Shown here: piece after piece, positions 22,795 through 34,070 of the stretch
Layout of the letters: every line of letters starts with the position of its first letter
Position numbering within the stretch: the stretch's first letter is position 1
Source: Synaphobranchus kaupii
Lineage: Eukaryota > Chordata > Actinopteri > Anguilliformes > Synaphobranchidae
Assembly: GCA_029718625.1 (NCBI GenBank)
Contig: CM056378.1
Coordinates: forward strand, 63,263,027-63,327,026
Length of the DNA: 64,000 nt
Direction: 5' to 3'
Made by a program: the position numbers and the translations under genes
Notes under the pieces: generated by a model
Seen by the model: the letters and a program-made list of their open reading frames with translations, nothing else
Told to the model about the DNA's origin: nothing
The model's database searches: none

Positions 22795-23496
22795 TAGGCG
22801 CCTGCTTAACACCATCTATGCTGATCATAGGAAGTGCAATGGAGCAGCAATTATATCTCTTGATGTGCAGAAAGCCTTTGATCAAAGAGAATGGCCTTAT
22901 ACGTTTGAATCTTTAAATAGATTTGGGTTTGGCAAGTCATTCATCACTTGGGTGAAGGTAATGTATGCATGTCCAATGTCATCTGTTTTAACTAATGGAG
23001 ATAGGTTAGACTTATTTCCCCTACAACGTTCTGTTCAGCAGCGTTGCCTGCTCTCTCTGGCTCTCTTCACTATTGCACTAGAGCCCCTTGCAACATCCAG
23101 GTATCAAGGCTTAACAGTGGAAAACATAGAAACACGCATTAGCTTGTGTGCTGACGATGTGTTGTTGTACGTACAGGACTCAATGTCATAAGTCCCCCTG
23201 CTCTTGGACCTAATTGATTCATTTGGTAGGCTTTCAGGGTAAACAATAAACTGGACTAAAAGTTACTTTATGCCTCTCCGATACTTCCCTAGAATTACCA
23301 TTTACCAATTACCATTTACTAGAATTACCATCCCTTGCATACCATTTAAAATAGTTAGAGACCATTTATCCTATCTTGGTTTGAAAATTCCTAGGGACCA
23401 AAAACTAATATGTAAGCTTAACTGTGTGGAGTACATAGCAAAGCTAAGGCTAAATATTGAAAGTTGGAAAGTCTTGCCCCTTTCTATGATTGGAGG
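22795..23496 (+). pseudogene. L1 reverse transcriptase palm fragment
   Basis: Encodes RRLLNTIY, then AAIISLDVQKAFDQREWPY, the first catalytic motif of L1 reverse transcriptase. SSVLTNGDRLDLFPLQRSVQQ (the RQGCPLSPLLF region, degraded) and LCADDVLLYVQD, the ADD catalytic box, follow. After a stop at about 23190 the downstream thumb is in mixed frames: FKIVRDHLSYLGLKIPRD and LNIESWKVLPLSMIG. It is interrupted at 23497 by the hAT-like insertion. The coding order continues at 24751. Confidence 0.85.
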
Positions 23497-24750
23497 TAGG
23501 GGTGGGAATCGAGAACCGGTTCCCGTTAGTAATCGTACGCCTTCGAGCTTATCGATTCCAGCATGTATTCCCGACATCTACGCATAGCAAAACAACGTCA
23601 CGTCTTGCACGCCGTCATTTTTCATTGAGTCAGCGCATGATGGTAGGCAGAGTTTGGCGCCCTGTCTAAAAATATAAAATGTAAACGTCATTTTTTTAAA
23701 ACTAATACTACTGCTATTGTCATTTAAAAATCAATAGAAAATGTGTTCGCGTAAGCTCCATTTTGTGATCCTTCTTCGGAAATGATCAACTATTCAGAAC
23801 TATAACAGATTTGTGGAGTGTGTGGACTTCCCTCGGGAGTCTATAACCAACTACAAGTGTAAAACTACAATGTTTTGATTAGCGATCGACTAATCTGACA
23901 ACGATTGCCTGCTTCGCGACGCACAGATGAGTAGCCTAGATTTGGAAAGCGAATAACTAACCTAAATTAGCTAAATGATAATCTTCAATCTTCGTCATCT
24001 TCAGCTAATAAGAGAAGCCAGCTTGCCTCAGGTAACGTTAAAGATCTCATCTTTCTTCCATGTAAATGTATAGGCTAAATGAGATAGGGGAGAATGGTGA
24101 CAGTTGAAACTGTTCTGATAATAGCCTACAGAAACCAATGCAAACGTTACGGTGCAGCTTTATGAAACATGCCTAGGAGCGTAACTAACTCATAAGTAAA
24201 GTTTGCGAACTTCGTTAGAGAATGAAACTACTAAATATCCCAATCACAGAGCAGGGGTTAAACAACAATATTTTAGCCATCTTTTTTGACATGACGTTAA
24301 GCTGATAATTTATCCTCTCCTCTCGCATCCTTTTTCATTATTTTCCGGTGTCTCTTATTTTTTTTGATGTCTGATATTTTTAAGCACTCGTATTGATCAA
24401 GCCAAATGACATTTATAATTCCATTTCAATTTACAGAATTATACAATTGAGACTTTTATTGGACGCTCTGCCACTTGTGCAGGCATAAATATAGCAGATA
24501 AATAATTTCCATGATATGATTAAGAAATATGAATGAAAAACAAATGCTTTATACTTTATAAATATTGAATACATTTTAGATGACCATCCAATAGTAATAG
24601 TTGGTATTTTAATAGCCCCATCCAATAGTAATAGTTGGTATTTTAATAGCCCCATCCAATAGTAATAGTTGGTATTTTAATAGCCTGGGATTAAATATTT
24701 AAATATATTTATAATATTTAAGGAATCGATAAAGCAATCGATAAAGAAGG
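23497..24750. mobile_element. hAT-like insertion in L1
   Basis: Starts taggggtgggaatcgagaac, a terminus common to fish hAT elements. It interrupts L1 coding sequence that resumes around 24751-24780. The expected opposite terminus is degraded: aaggaatcgataaagcaatc is near 24720. No transposase seen. The interior has a 3-copy tandem repeat. Confidence 0.6.
24588..24687. repeat. Tandem repeat, ~34 bp x 3
   Basis: Three near-identical copies of a unit containing atccaatagtaatagttggt and attttaatagcccc. Confidence 0.85.
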
Positions 24751-24888
24751 TATACATTCTATAAGAGAATTCTATAAGAAACCTCCCCAGGTTTCTTTAT
24801 CTTTGTCAGAACCTCCTTCTTTTTCTCGCATCGGCCTTTTTTAAGAAATTGGATTCCATGATTATATCCTATGTTTGGAACTATAAGT

Positions 24889-25228
24889 CCATCCATCCAT
24901 CCATTATCTAACCCTTATTATTCCTGATCAGGGTCGCGGGGGGTGCTGGAGCCTATCCCAAGAGGCAGGAATACACCCTGGACAGGCCGCCAATCCATCG
25001 CAGGGCACACACACCATTCACTCACACACTCATACCTATGGGCAATTTAGAGTCTCCAATTAGCCTAACCTGCATGTCTTCGGAGGAAACCGGAGTACCC
25101 GGAGGAAACCCACGCGGACACGGGGAGAACATGCAAACTCCACACAGAAAGCTCCTCGGCCAGGATTCGAACTCGGTACCTTCTTGCTGTGAGGCGACAG
25201 TGCTAACCACTGCACCACCGTGCCGCCC
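24889..25228 (-). mobile_element. tRNA-derived SINE with RTE-type tail, copy 1
   Basis: On the minus strand the head reads ggcggcacggtggtgcagtg and gttagcactgtcgcctcaca, with a box-B-like gagttcgaatcc. The body is the common fish repeat. The tail is (GGAT)n, seen on plus as ccatccatccatcc at 24889. Target duplications ggaactataagt (24877-24888) and ggaattataagt (25229-25240) flank it, 11 of 12 identical. Inserted into the L1 C-terminal region. Confidence 0.88.
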
Positions 25229-25240
25229 GGAATTATAAGT

Positions 25241-26215
25241 GTATAGAATTTCAAAAGCTCATTTACAAAAGCCTAAATTGGAAGGAGGGCTAAATTTGCT
25301 TATTTTTAAACATTATTACTGGGCTGCCAACACCAGGGTGCTTACATATTGGCAATGGGGTGTTTTAGGTGGGAAAGAGTCAGGTGCTCCCTTGTGGTTA
25401 GATATGGAGATCAATACAGCTACTGGCTCGTCGCTACAGGCCATGCTTCTTTCCAAGCCGTAAAGAAGTCAAGTCCAACAACCTAACCAACCAGAGCTTT
25501 GTATTAAAAAACTCTATTAAACCAGATTAGAAGTGTTTTTAATGTGGCTGAGACTTGTGCCTGTATCTGCACCTATTTGTTTTAACCACTCTTTTGTACC
25601 CACATGGATCGATGGTGTATATCATTCCTGGAGGGAGAGGGGGTTAGTTACTATTCAAGATCTGTACATAGATGGTCAATAGGCGAGAGAGTTTGTCCAG
25701 AATTCACTCCTGCTCCATTAACAGCAGACATCAGCTTATACAATTTAAAGTCATCGGCTCCATTCCTCTAAATCTGAATTACACAGGATTTATCCTTCTA
25801 TTTCCTTGTTGTGCAACAGATGCTGGGTTACAGAGGGTATATTGTCACACACCTTTTGGTTTTGTCCTTTACTTTAGAATTTTTGGACAAGTATTTTTGA
25901 TTGGTATTCTAAAGCATATGAATGAGACATTGAGCCCGAGGCTGGACTTGCCCTCCTTGGTTGCTCTGAGTCCACCAAACATTTGCCCATTGATATGCAA
26001 CAGTCTTTGGTTTTTGGGATGGTGGTAGCCAAAAGACTCATTTTAATGGACTGGAAGTCTTCTTTTCCCCCTTGTTTTCAAAAATGGATTGCTGAAATGG
26101 TCTCCAATATACAAATGGAGGAACTTCGACTTATGAAGACTAACTGTTCCCAAACATTCTCTGCTATTTGGGGTCCCTTTCTCTTTTACCTAAATAATTA
26201 TATCGTATGAAGTAT
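25241..26215 (+). pseudogene. L1 ORF2 C-terminal remnant
   Basis: Resumes after the SINE with RISKAHLQKPKLEGGLNLLIFKHYYWAANTRV, the post-RT block of L1 ORF2. A frame-broken middle section follows. The end is IDMQQSLVFGMVVAKRLIL, WKSSFPPCFQKWIAEM and IWGPFLFYLNNYIV, stopping at about 26210. The segment 24751-24876 (FFKKLDSMIISYVWNYK) is its upstream neighbour across the SINE. Multiple stops and shifts. Confidence 0.8.
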
Positions 26216-26400
26216 ATTTGAACCAGGCTAATTGTTGTTGTCTGTCTTAACACTCAACATGAATGTAGCACACTGTATGTGTAGACTGGCCGTTATTTTT
26301 TAAATTTTGTTTCCATGTTTTTGTTGTTGTTTTTTTTTTTGTAGACATTTCTTGTGTTTATGTCCTGTGATGAATTGATAAATAAAATTAAAATAAATAA

Positions 26401-26854
26401 ATAAAAGATAATTATTAATGTGAAATTTTATTGATTATTAATTTAGTTAATTGAAGTTGCCAATTTTTAGTTAGTATATTCTCTTTTGAGAATACTATAT
26501 AAAATTTATGAGACTGATTTATTATACTAAAACTATGCCACCAGTTGTATAAGGATGATTCGTACGTATTCCCTACACTGCTTTCCATTTGTACTAAAAT
26601 GCACCTGCAAATACTGTTCCCAAACTTCCTTTCGGGCTTAGTAAATCACTTTACACGTGCTAAAGTAATCTATTTGCATGACTACCTCCCACTATTTCGC
26701 ATATTCATTCCGGCTAACCCGCTAAAATGAGAAATCAACGTATCTTTCCATTTTAGCACACGCAATCCTCTTTACGCCTCATTTGTTGATCACCTCGGAT
26801 TATTTTTTGTGGGCGGTAACAGTTTTTGTACATGCAAACCTTTAGTAAATCGAT
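26401..26854. other. No gene seen
   Basis: AT-rich non-coding sequence between the L1 3' end and the palindrome at 26855. Nothing recognisable. Confidence 0.4.
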
Positions 26855-26892
26855 CCCTTAGTCACGGATATTCGAATATCCATGACTAAGGG
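26855..26892. repeat. Palindrome, 19-bp arms
   Basis: Arms 26855-26873 and 26874-26892 pair at 18 of 19 positions with no spacer (centre gatattcgaatatc). It overlaps the 5' side of a hammerhead-like motif. Confidence 0.85.
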
Positions 26893-26960
26893 CGCACGCC
26901 CGAAACGTCGGAAATAAACTATTTTTTTGCATCTGGAACCATGAGTGTGTGGCTTCTTTA
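26882..26960 (+). ncRNA. Degenerate hammerhead-like / Penelope-type motif
   Basis: ggcgcacgcccgaaacgtcg at 26891-26910 has the look of hammerhead stem II plus the GAAA(C) core. It is followed by aaataaac and a T run, as in the terminal repeats of Penelope-like elements and related retroelements. The upstream core segment, expected CUGAUGA, reads atgacta here, so the catalytic G8 position appears changed. Probably a decayed ribozyme. Recognised by eye only. Confidence 0.3.
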
Positions 26961-27030
26961 GGTATCTAAAGTATATCAGTGGAAGTATATCAGTGGAGAG
27001 AGCAGGATAGAGAAAATAGAGGAATGGGTT

Positions 27031-27096
27031 AGTGTGGTATGAGGGGGGAGGGGTTTCATTGATAGTGTGGTATGAGGGGGGAGGGGTTTCATTGAT
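27031..27096. repeat. Tandem duplication, ~33 bp x 2
   Basis: gtgtggtatgaggggggagg followed by ggtttcattgat occurs twice in direct succession. Confidence 0.85.
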
Positions 27097-27825
27097 TAAA
27101 TTCATTGATAGATAAATTTAAATGCTGTTTCTTTGTTTGCACTACTTGCTTTTTTTATTCTTAAGTTCAGTCGCACTTGTTTTGAGTTGCTTTTTTAAAA
27201 ATTGTATACGGATCCCCATTAGTCCTCACCGTAGTGAAGACTATTCTTCCTGGGGTCAACATAAAAGACAGACACTCAAAACATAAAATTTATACAATAT
27301 CAATCAACAAGAAAATAATTAGTGAACAGCATTCACTTGTATGCTTTTGACTAAATGATTGTAATTAGCCTATATGACAGGATTAACTTGTGTGTCTAGA
27401 GGAGCCATGCCCTACCCATTTGATGCTGTGGCACACTGTGGTGTTTTTTGTCACCCTTCTGTATATAGGCTATATATTTTGTTTGACGTTGCCTACTACT
27501 TTTTTCTGTTACTTTTGGGCAAAATCTCAAGGCAAACCCAACAGAACTGACTTGAAGGCAGAAGGATTAGGGTTAGGGCATTGATGCCATTAGAGTAAAA
27601 ATAGCCTACATCTAATTTAATGTGAAATTGCACTAAAATATTTTGTTGTCATACTGATGTGTTTTGTCATGGCTACCCATGTATTTCCATGGAATTATGA
27701 AGTTTATTTTGAAAGTAATAAATACAAATTTGAAAAAGCATTCATGATGTGCGTAAATATAATATATTAATTATTACTCTTGTTAAAATGACAATTAATT
27801 TGGTGAAGAGCAATTATGACTTGTT
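27097..27825. other. No gene seen
   Basis: AT-rich, no convincing coding or repeat structure. Confidence 0.4.
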
Positions 27826-27985
27826 TAGGACTCGAAACCTAAAGTTTAGGACTTGGGACTTGACTTGGGACTCATCGGTCTTGACTTGGGACTCGACTCG
27901 GACTTGCCTGTCTTGGGACTTGAGTGCCAAGACTTGAGACTTACTTGTGACTTGCAAAACAATGACTTGGTCCCACCTCTGCACA
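27826..27985. mobile_element. Transposon terminus rich in GACTTGGGA repeats
   Basis: Internally repetitive cttgggacttgacttggga block ending ttggtcccacctctgc. This is a common fish DNA-transposon end, probably hAT. The opposite end was not found. Confidence 0.45.
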
Positions 27986-28107
27986 GAAGTATAAAACATA
28001 AAGAGCGAGCAACCTGTATTAAATATTAAATCCAAGCAAAATGTATTTGTAATATTTCCCATGCTTATAAGCTTGCACTTCTTGCTGGATTCTCGCTTAA
28101 CTGCAAG

Positions 28108-28190
28108 AGCTGATTATGTAGCTAGTTATGTAGCTATGTAGATTATGTAGCTAGTTATGTAGCTATGTAGATTATGTAGCTAGTTAACTA
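28108..28190. repeat. Tandem repeat, ~29-bp unit
   Basis: Nearly three copies of a unit containing gattatgtagctagttatg followed by tagctatgta. Confidence 0.85.
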
Positions 28191-28813
28191 GCCTGAAATA
28201 ATCATTCTAAAACTGCATCCTGCATGCTATAATCAATGTTATTTTATAATTTATTAAACATTCCAGTTGTGCAATAAAAAGCTTTTAAAACATCTCTTAT
28301 ACATGTATGCCGCTTTCTCTATTTTCTTGATTTCTTGATTAGTCTTGAGAGATACATAAAGGGGTTAAATTGAAACTTCTGAAACAGGTTGTTTGTGGTT
28401 ACAGTAAAGCATTCTGGGCAATTTCAGCAAATCGTTAGCAAATCGAGGGTTGAGGGACTAATTTAACGTACCTCACTTGCATTTCTAACGGATCGGACCA
28501 CATTCGACAAGGGGAACACACAACTTCCGGTTTCTAAAGGGATTCCCCAAAGTGGAAGTGGCGAGTGGAAGTGCAGGAGGGCAGAACATTTAATGGATTG
28601 GACCACAGCCCTAGTCTTGTTGAGAGCATTGCTCAGTTGCACCAGAACATTTGTCTCCAGTATAGGTCTTTCAGCTCCCCTTTTCAATGCAAAGCAATGG
28701 TACCAATGTGGTCAAAATACGAAGTCAGTAATTTTTCCCTCAAGAACATGTAGTCGCAAAAGGTGCTTTTTCTTCATCTAATGGCTCCCCATGTTCCGAT
28801 TTGTTAAGTTATT
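28191..28813. other. No gene seen
   Basis: Non-coding. Short frames on both strands here match nothing recognisable. Confidence 0.4.
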
Positions 28814-30730
28814 GGGACCTATCTTACACCCGGCGCTAAGCGGCGCTAACCCAAAAGCAAGTGTCTTTGCTATCTTACACCCGGCGAATGGTTCATTATA
28901 ACGCCTTGCGTTCACGCCGTTTAAATACCATGTATTCTTGCGCCCATTACAAGTGAACTGGGCATGTTGGTCTTAACATGAGGAGTGGCCAGGATTCTTT
29001 TTGGCGTATTGCTATCTTGAGCCAGCAGAAAGCGCTTGCGCTAGAACCACCACAAACCTGGTCTAAAGTCATGCCGCAGTTGTTTACATGTTATTTTAAT
29101 GGCGCATATAAGTGCGTCTACATAGGCGTGTGCACAACGCGTGTACCTTCCTGTCTGGGCTCGCACAGGCATGACTAAAATATCTAGATCACAATGTGTA
29201 ATATTATTATTGTGTAGGCTATATCAAAAATGCATAATAATAAAAGGTTCCATAGGTCCACATGCCTTTCCCTCAGCGAAGGGGAATGCCACATTACATT
29301 GTTCTCAGCCCACTCTATCAACATCCAGGCGATGTGCGATGGTACGGGACAATGGCTATCCATTAAAAAGGAGCTGATAACACCTATATCAAGCCTAATG
29401 CGCGAATTGTCATTTACACCTAATGTGTCATTCAATGGAAAACTCGCACACTGCAATAGACGGACATTTGAGTTCTGAACATGCGCTTCAGATGTCATTA
29501 CAATTCAGCTCTGTTTATCTAGGAATACAGCCTGTAAGTAAATTGAGTGAAAAAAGTTCAAAACCTTGTCCAGTGAATATTGCTTTTATTGCTTTTCAAA
29601 TAGCCTAGGCTACAGTGGATTCGCTGTGCATAGGGTTTTTTCGATAGCCTATGGGTAAAAAACTGAGATAAATGTCATCATGTTAACTGAATTGTAACCT
29701 TAGCTATTCTTCGTCCTTCATATTTTTAAAATTACAGTCACAAGGTTTCCATACCCTCAGCTTATTGAAACCCAGCTGATTTCACCTGTTATTCCATAAC
29801 TGAACAAAAGATTTTAAAGAGAACTAAGCATCTAATTAGAAACGAAAACAAATTTGCAGCACGTTACAATTAATTCACAATTAATTTTAATACCATTATC
29901 TGCATGTGCGCTGCAGGAGCAGGTCTGTTTCCCCTGCTGTAAATTGCACTTTTAACGGTCTTCCTGGGAAAGTGGATTGTTTTAAAGCATTACACTACCA
30001 GTAAAACAGGTTGGTCACATTTCCATAAGAAGGACATTATAAAACAAGGGAAAATATGCGTGAACCTATGGGTTGCCAACCTGACAGCTTTATTGTATTT
30101 ATTGTCATCATTAAGGCAAAATAATGTTACTTATTTTATTAATCAAAATTAGAATGCAGGTAATGAACTTCGGATGAAGCTTGAACATGAGTTCATTGCT
30201 TCATTGCATAATCAAACGAAATTTGTTAAACAAGCAGGCTAATTTGGCGTTTTCTAAGGTGAGACGGAAGCCATTGGTAGCTTATTCTCAGCTGTTGCAG
30301 GTGCCTTTAACAAAATTTAACCGCATATATTTTGTAAAATAAATAAACTGTCGGGAATTACCGGGAACTCATAATGGTTTGTCCGAATAATATTTATCAT
30401 AGGCTACTATTGATCCATATAGCCTATTCCTTGATCGCACTAAACACGCACGAGCATGTCTGTTTCGCCATCATATAAGCAATCCGCCAAGGTGGAAAAG
30501 CAGGCTTTTAAAGGGAATGGGATATGACATTTTGATTGGTTTATTGCATGTCACGCCCAAGACACACCTATAATTAATGAAGATACTAGGTTCAGCCCTT
30601 TTGGACGCTGCCCCGTGCTTAGCGTCCAAAAAACACGCCGTTAAAATAGCAAAAGTGGACTTGGACACGCTCTAAATGGACTTTATGCCATGCGCTTAGA
30701 CCAAGCACCAAGATCGCCAAGATAGAGCCC
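28814..30730. mobile_element. PIF/Harbinger-like transposon, copy 2
   Basis: Termini gggacctatctt (28814) and aagatagagccc (ending 30730) are flanked by ATT (28811-28813 and 30731-30733). At 1917 bp it is nearly the same length as the copy at 42383-44300 and alignable throughout. Subterminal regions have GC-rich cggcgctaagcggcgctaac motifs. It contains a decayed transposase fragment. Copy 1 at 1971 has related termini but a different interior. Confidence 0.8.
29287..29400 (+). pseudogene. Decayed DDE_Tnp_4-type transposase fragment
   Basis: The plus-strand reading SAHSINIQAMCDGTGQWLSI resembles the core beta-strand block of PIF/Harbinger (DDE_Tnp_4) transposases. There the sequence around the second catalytic aspartate typically reads like xxNVQxxCDxxGxxLxI. 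The same peptide recurs in the copy at 42383 (about 42870-42950). Upstream and downstream parts are not open. This is the main evidence for placing these elements in PIF/Harbinger; it is short, so the call is tentative. Confidence 0.5.
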
Positions 30731-30733
30731 ATT

Positions 30734-31957
30734 GTGTCATTTGGACAATATTTTCATATTTTGTGGACCAATCAGGGACAGTTTTCTTCACTGCCTAGTG
30801 ACTGTGCCTCACTCGGGGAGGGGGTGGGCGGGATATCATGATTGTGGGATTTTAGCTACGTTAGCCAACTTGACAGTCAACAATAGCTTAATTTAGTGTT
30901 AACATCATAGCCTACTTTGAATTCACTTTGAATCTTCACATCACGGCTAAACTCCTTAGCCACTAACGTTATCCTGTCACAAGCCGTTGCCAATGCCGAT
31001 CGTTACTTGGCAGAGCGAGAAGCAATGGAATGCAGCCTCCCCCAAGGTCCTCGTCCCCGCGATTTACATTGTGAAGTAGGCTACGACAGGCTAGTATTGG
31101 ATGGGGAGACAACAACATACAAACCAGAACGATAATTTTAAGCCAATAATGCCAAATTATTTGGGGGGGCTTAAGAACATTTTAGGGTAGCTTCAGCCAC
31201 CCTAAAATAGGCCTAACAACGTCCCTGGTCCCCCCCCCCCCCCCCCCCCAGTTTGACTAAGATCCAGTGATTTAAAATCGCAAGTTGACAAAAATACATT
31301 TGAATGATTAAGAACTTCTTTGACAGAAAATAGTGAGGAGAAATTGTGTGTTCATCAGCTGTAGTAGAGCGAGGGGGAGTGAAGTACTTTTGAGCTGAGT
31401 TTAGAATTGGGCTATGTGAGCGACAGCAGAATGGCCCACGGTTTCTCCACAATATCCTATCGCTCTAATAAACAGGCACCACAATCTGCAGCTGTTTCCT
31501 AACATCTAATCTGCTACTGGCAATGACAGCCAGACAGCTAGCTATCGATCAGTGGACGAGTACAAGAATAACATACGGCTCTGGTACAAGCTAGTGTAGT
31601 TAGCATGTCAGGATAATAGCTGACAGGAGCTAGCAAGATAGCTAACAAGCTAAAAAAAAACATGTTTTGTGGATGCTGTCCACATCAGGGAAAACCAGAT
31701 GTCAAATGTGCTTTACTTTAACATACCTAGCTTGATTGTTAGCGATATTTCAGTGTAGTGCTAGCTTGCCAGTTGGCATCACTAACTTATCAGCAATCCA
31801 GTGCTGTTGAGGTACCATGTGGCTGCTTTAGCCACCGTATCTTCCCAGCTAACGCTTTTTGGTTCTCAGAAGATGATTGTATCATTAGGAATGGGTCACA
31901 GGCTTTTGTTCTGTCTCCGCCCACTTCACAATTTCAAAAGACGCAAATTGTACTCGA
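30734..31957. other. No gene seen; C tract and small hairpin
   Basis: Non-coding. A hairpin attttaggg/ccctaaaat lies at about 31178-31208 and a 20-base C run at 31230-31249. Otherwise nothing recognisable. Confidence 0.45.
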
Positions 31958-32469
31958 TAGTGATGTGCAGTTCGCGAACAAATCTGTATTTTTGAACGAC
32001 TCTTTATGCTGAGTCGTCTGAGTCAACTCGACAGTTCAAGGGAATCGTTCTTACCCACAGCTCTGGCTCTTAGCTCTGGCTCTTGAGTCTGCCTGCTTCC
32101 TCCTACAGCCGGGAGCCAGTGTCACTAGTTATAACCTAGGTTGAGCTGCAGTAGTGATGCGCCCAACAAAATAGGTTGCACAAATCTGTTTTATAATCAT
32201 TTAAGAATACATTTTAATTTGATCTAACATTATTGCACATATTTCTGTGAATTAGATAATCACCCCAGCTCATTCCAAAGTGATTATTACTAGGCTACTG
32301 CTAACGGTTAAAAGATGTAGCTACCTATAGTCGCCTACTACCCAACTCTCATCAGCACGAAATCAACTCGACTCGCGGCAATATCCCACGGCTCCAGAGT
32401 CGTGACAAAACCCAAAGTCCTTTAGAGTTTTAACAGAGCAAATGCTGTAGCCTACACCATTAATAATTG

Positions 32470-33900
32470 GGTTTAACCAAAGCCGGATCTACCATATGGG
32501 CAATTGGGCACGTGCCCAGGGGCACCACGCCCTAGGGGGGCACCAAGCAGCCGATGTTTTTTTTTTCCTTCCCCAACACAAAGTTGCTAAACACCACCAA
32601 AAAAAAACTTCAGTTTAGAAATCTTTACTTTCTATGAGGATTGTAGCCAAACTAAAACAAAGAGTTGTAGGCTATATCAAAGGGCTATAGGCTATGAACA
32701 GTTCTGCCTTGTTATGGCAGTGCCGCTCACTTCCACTGACAACAGGTTAAGCTTCTCTTGTTTACGGTGAGAGCGATAGCTGACATTATGTGCTGATATT
32801 TTCCTTATAGGCTACGTTATATCATGAATATAACCGTTGACTGCACACTGGAGTCCCTGCTGTCGATATCTGGATGAGATAACGTTAGTGATCCATGGCT
32901 CCAAAAGTGGTCATTATAGCCGGCGGTAACTCGACAGGAGGGATACTGACAATAGCCATTGTGGCTAGTTAACATTAATAAAGGCGTTTTTTCCAGATTT
33001 TAACTTCAAGTAGCCTACGGATTATTTCCAGATTCATATCTGTGAAAACCGCTTCAACTACATTATTTTTGACTAAATTAATTAAAACTATGGAGCAGAA
33101 GAATGAAAACGGTGCAACATTAGAGAAGGTGGGAGGTGGGAGCACAAAGAGAAAGAATTATGTGAAAGATGACTCTAGAACTTATTTGATTTGATTAACC
33201 GTTACCTGGAAGCATGTATGAGTTAAGTGCAGTGTCACCTGGTCGAACACAGTAAATACAGTAAGCATTGGTCAAATATGTTTAGTTTAGATTCCTTTAA
33301 GCTACTAAGGAAAATAAAGCTGTTTTTTCCCCGACATGACCATGAACAGAATAAAATGTAATACTGTAATGTAGCCTACCCGAGACTCGCTTGATTAGCA
33401 AGGGGGTTATCTGTGTTCAATTTCATAAAGTACATACAAATGCAGGATCATAGCTATAACTGATGGGTCCTCGCAATGGCTCGGGTTTGCGACTCGGAAA
33501 CTTGCTATCCGAAGCAAAAGCTTGACGAAGGAGAGCTGGACTTGGGTGGGGCTTGACAAAGGGGCAATATTTCATTACCAATCAGCTTTGTTCACTCCCC
33601 ACGTGGGTCAATATGTTGTATTGCTCTGCACTCTGTTCAGGCTATGTATTATCCTGCTTGATAGTTACAATGTGATTTCTATATTTTCGACAGTAGCCTA
33701 GCTAACAGATGGATTCAACAGTTATTGCTATAATTTATTGGATTGAGTATTGGATACAATATTAATTGTTGTAATTATTTTTCTATTGATGTCTCTTTCT
33801 TATTAGGCACTGTGTTCAGATTTTGTACAGAAATTGTATTGTCCCTAGGCCTTACTGTTTATTTTTGCGGTAATAACATTTCGATTTTTGATGTATGTTG
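32470..33900. other. Interior of hAT A, no gene seen
   Basis: Includes a repeat fragment with gggcacgtgccc near 32510 (a common fish repeat) and AT-rich sequence. No convincing coding. Confidence 0.4.
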
Positions 33901-34070
33901 AAATCAACAGCAAGACTGTGATTCACAAATCACAAGTAATATGATTGGTTAAACAGTTTCTAGTAGCTATGAGGCCTACATACTCTTTTTTTATCTGATA
34001 GTATGCTCACATTTAGTTCATCCTCACATTTAGTTCACATTTTGCATTTAATACTGGCGATATAAACCCA

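Larger units (their letters stand above)
16561..26400 (+). mobile_element. L1-clade LINE, fragmented by later insertions
   Basis: One L1 copy in pieces: ORF1 and ORF2 endonuclease (16880-19085), RT palm (22795-23496), post-RT (24751-24876 and 25241-26215), and a 3' UTR ending in aataaaattaaaataaata near 26380-26400. It is interrupted by a Gypsy relic, an L2 tail and a Tc1 fragment (19086-22794), a hAT-like element (23497-24750) and a SINE (24889-25228). The first part of the RT is missing at the 19085/22795 break, so a deletion accompanied that event. Confidence 0.8.

Noticed and set aside
16561..26400. A second independent L1 copy on the right side
   Set aside because: The pieces follow one another in protein order without overlap, so a single interrupted copy is simpler.
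31230..31249. C tract as a telomere- or regulator-like element
   Set aside because: Simple homopolymer with no repeat structure; likely slippage or sequencing uncertainty.
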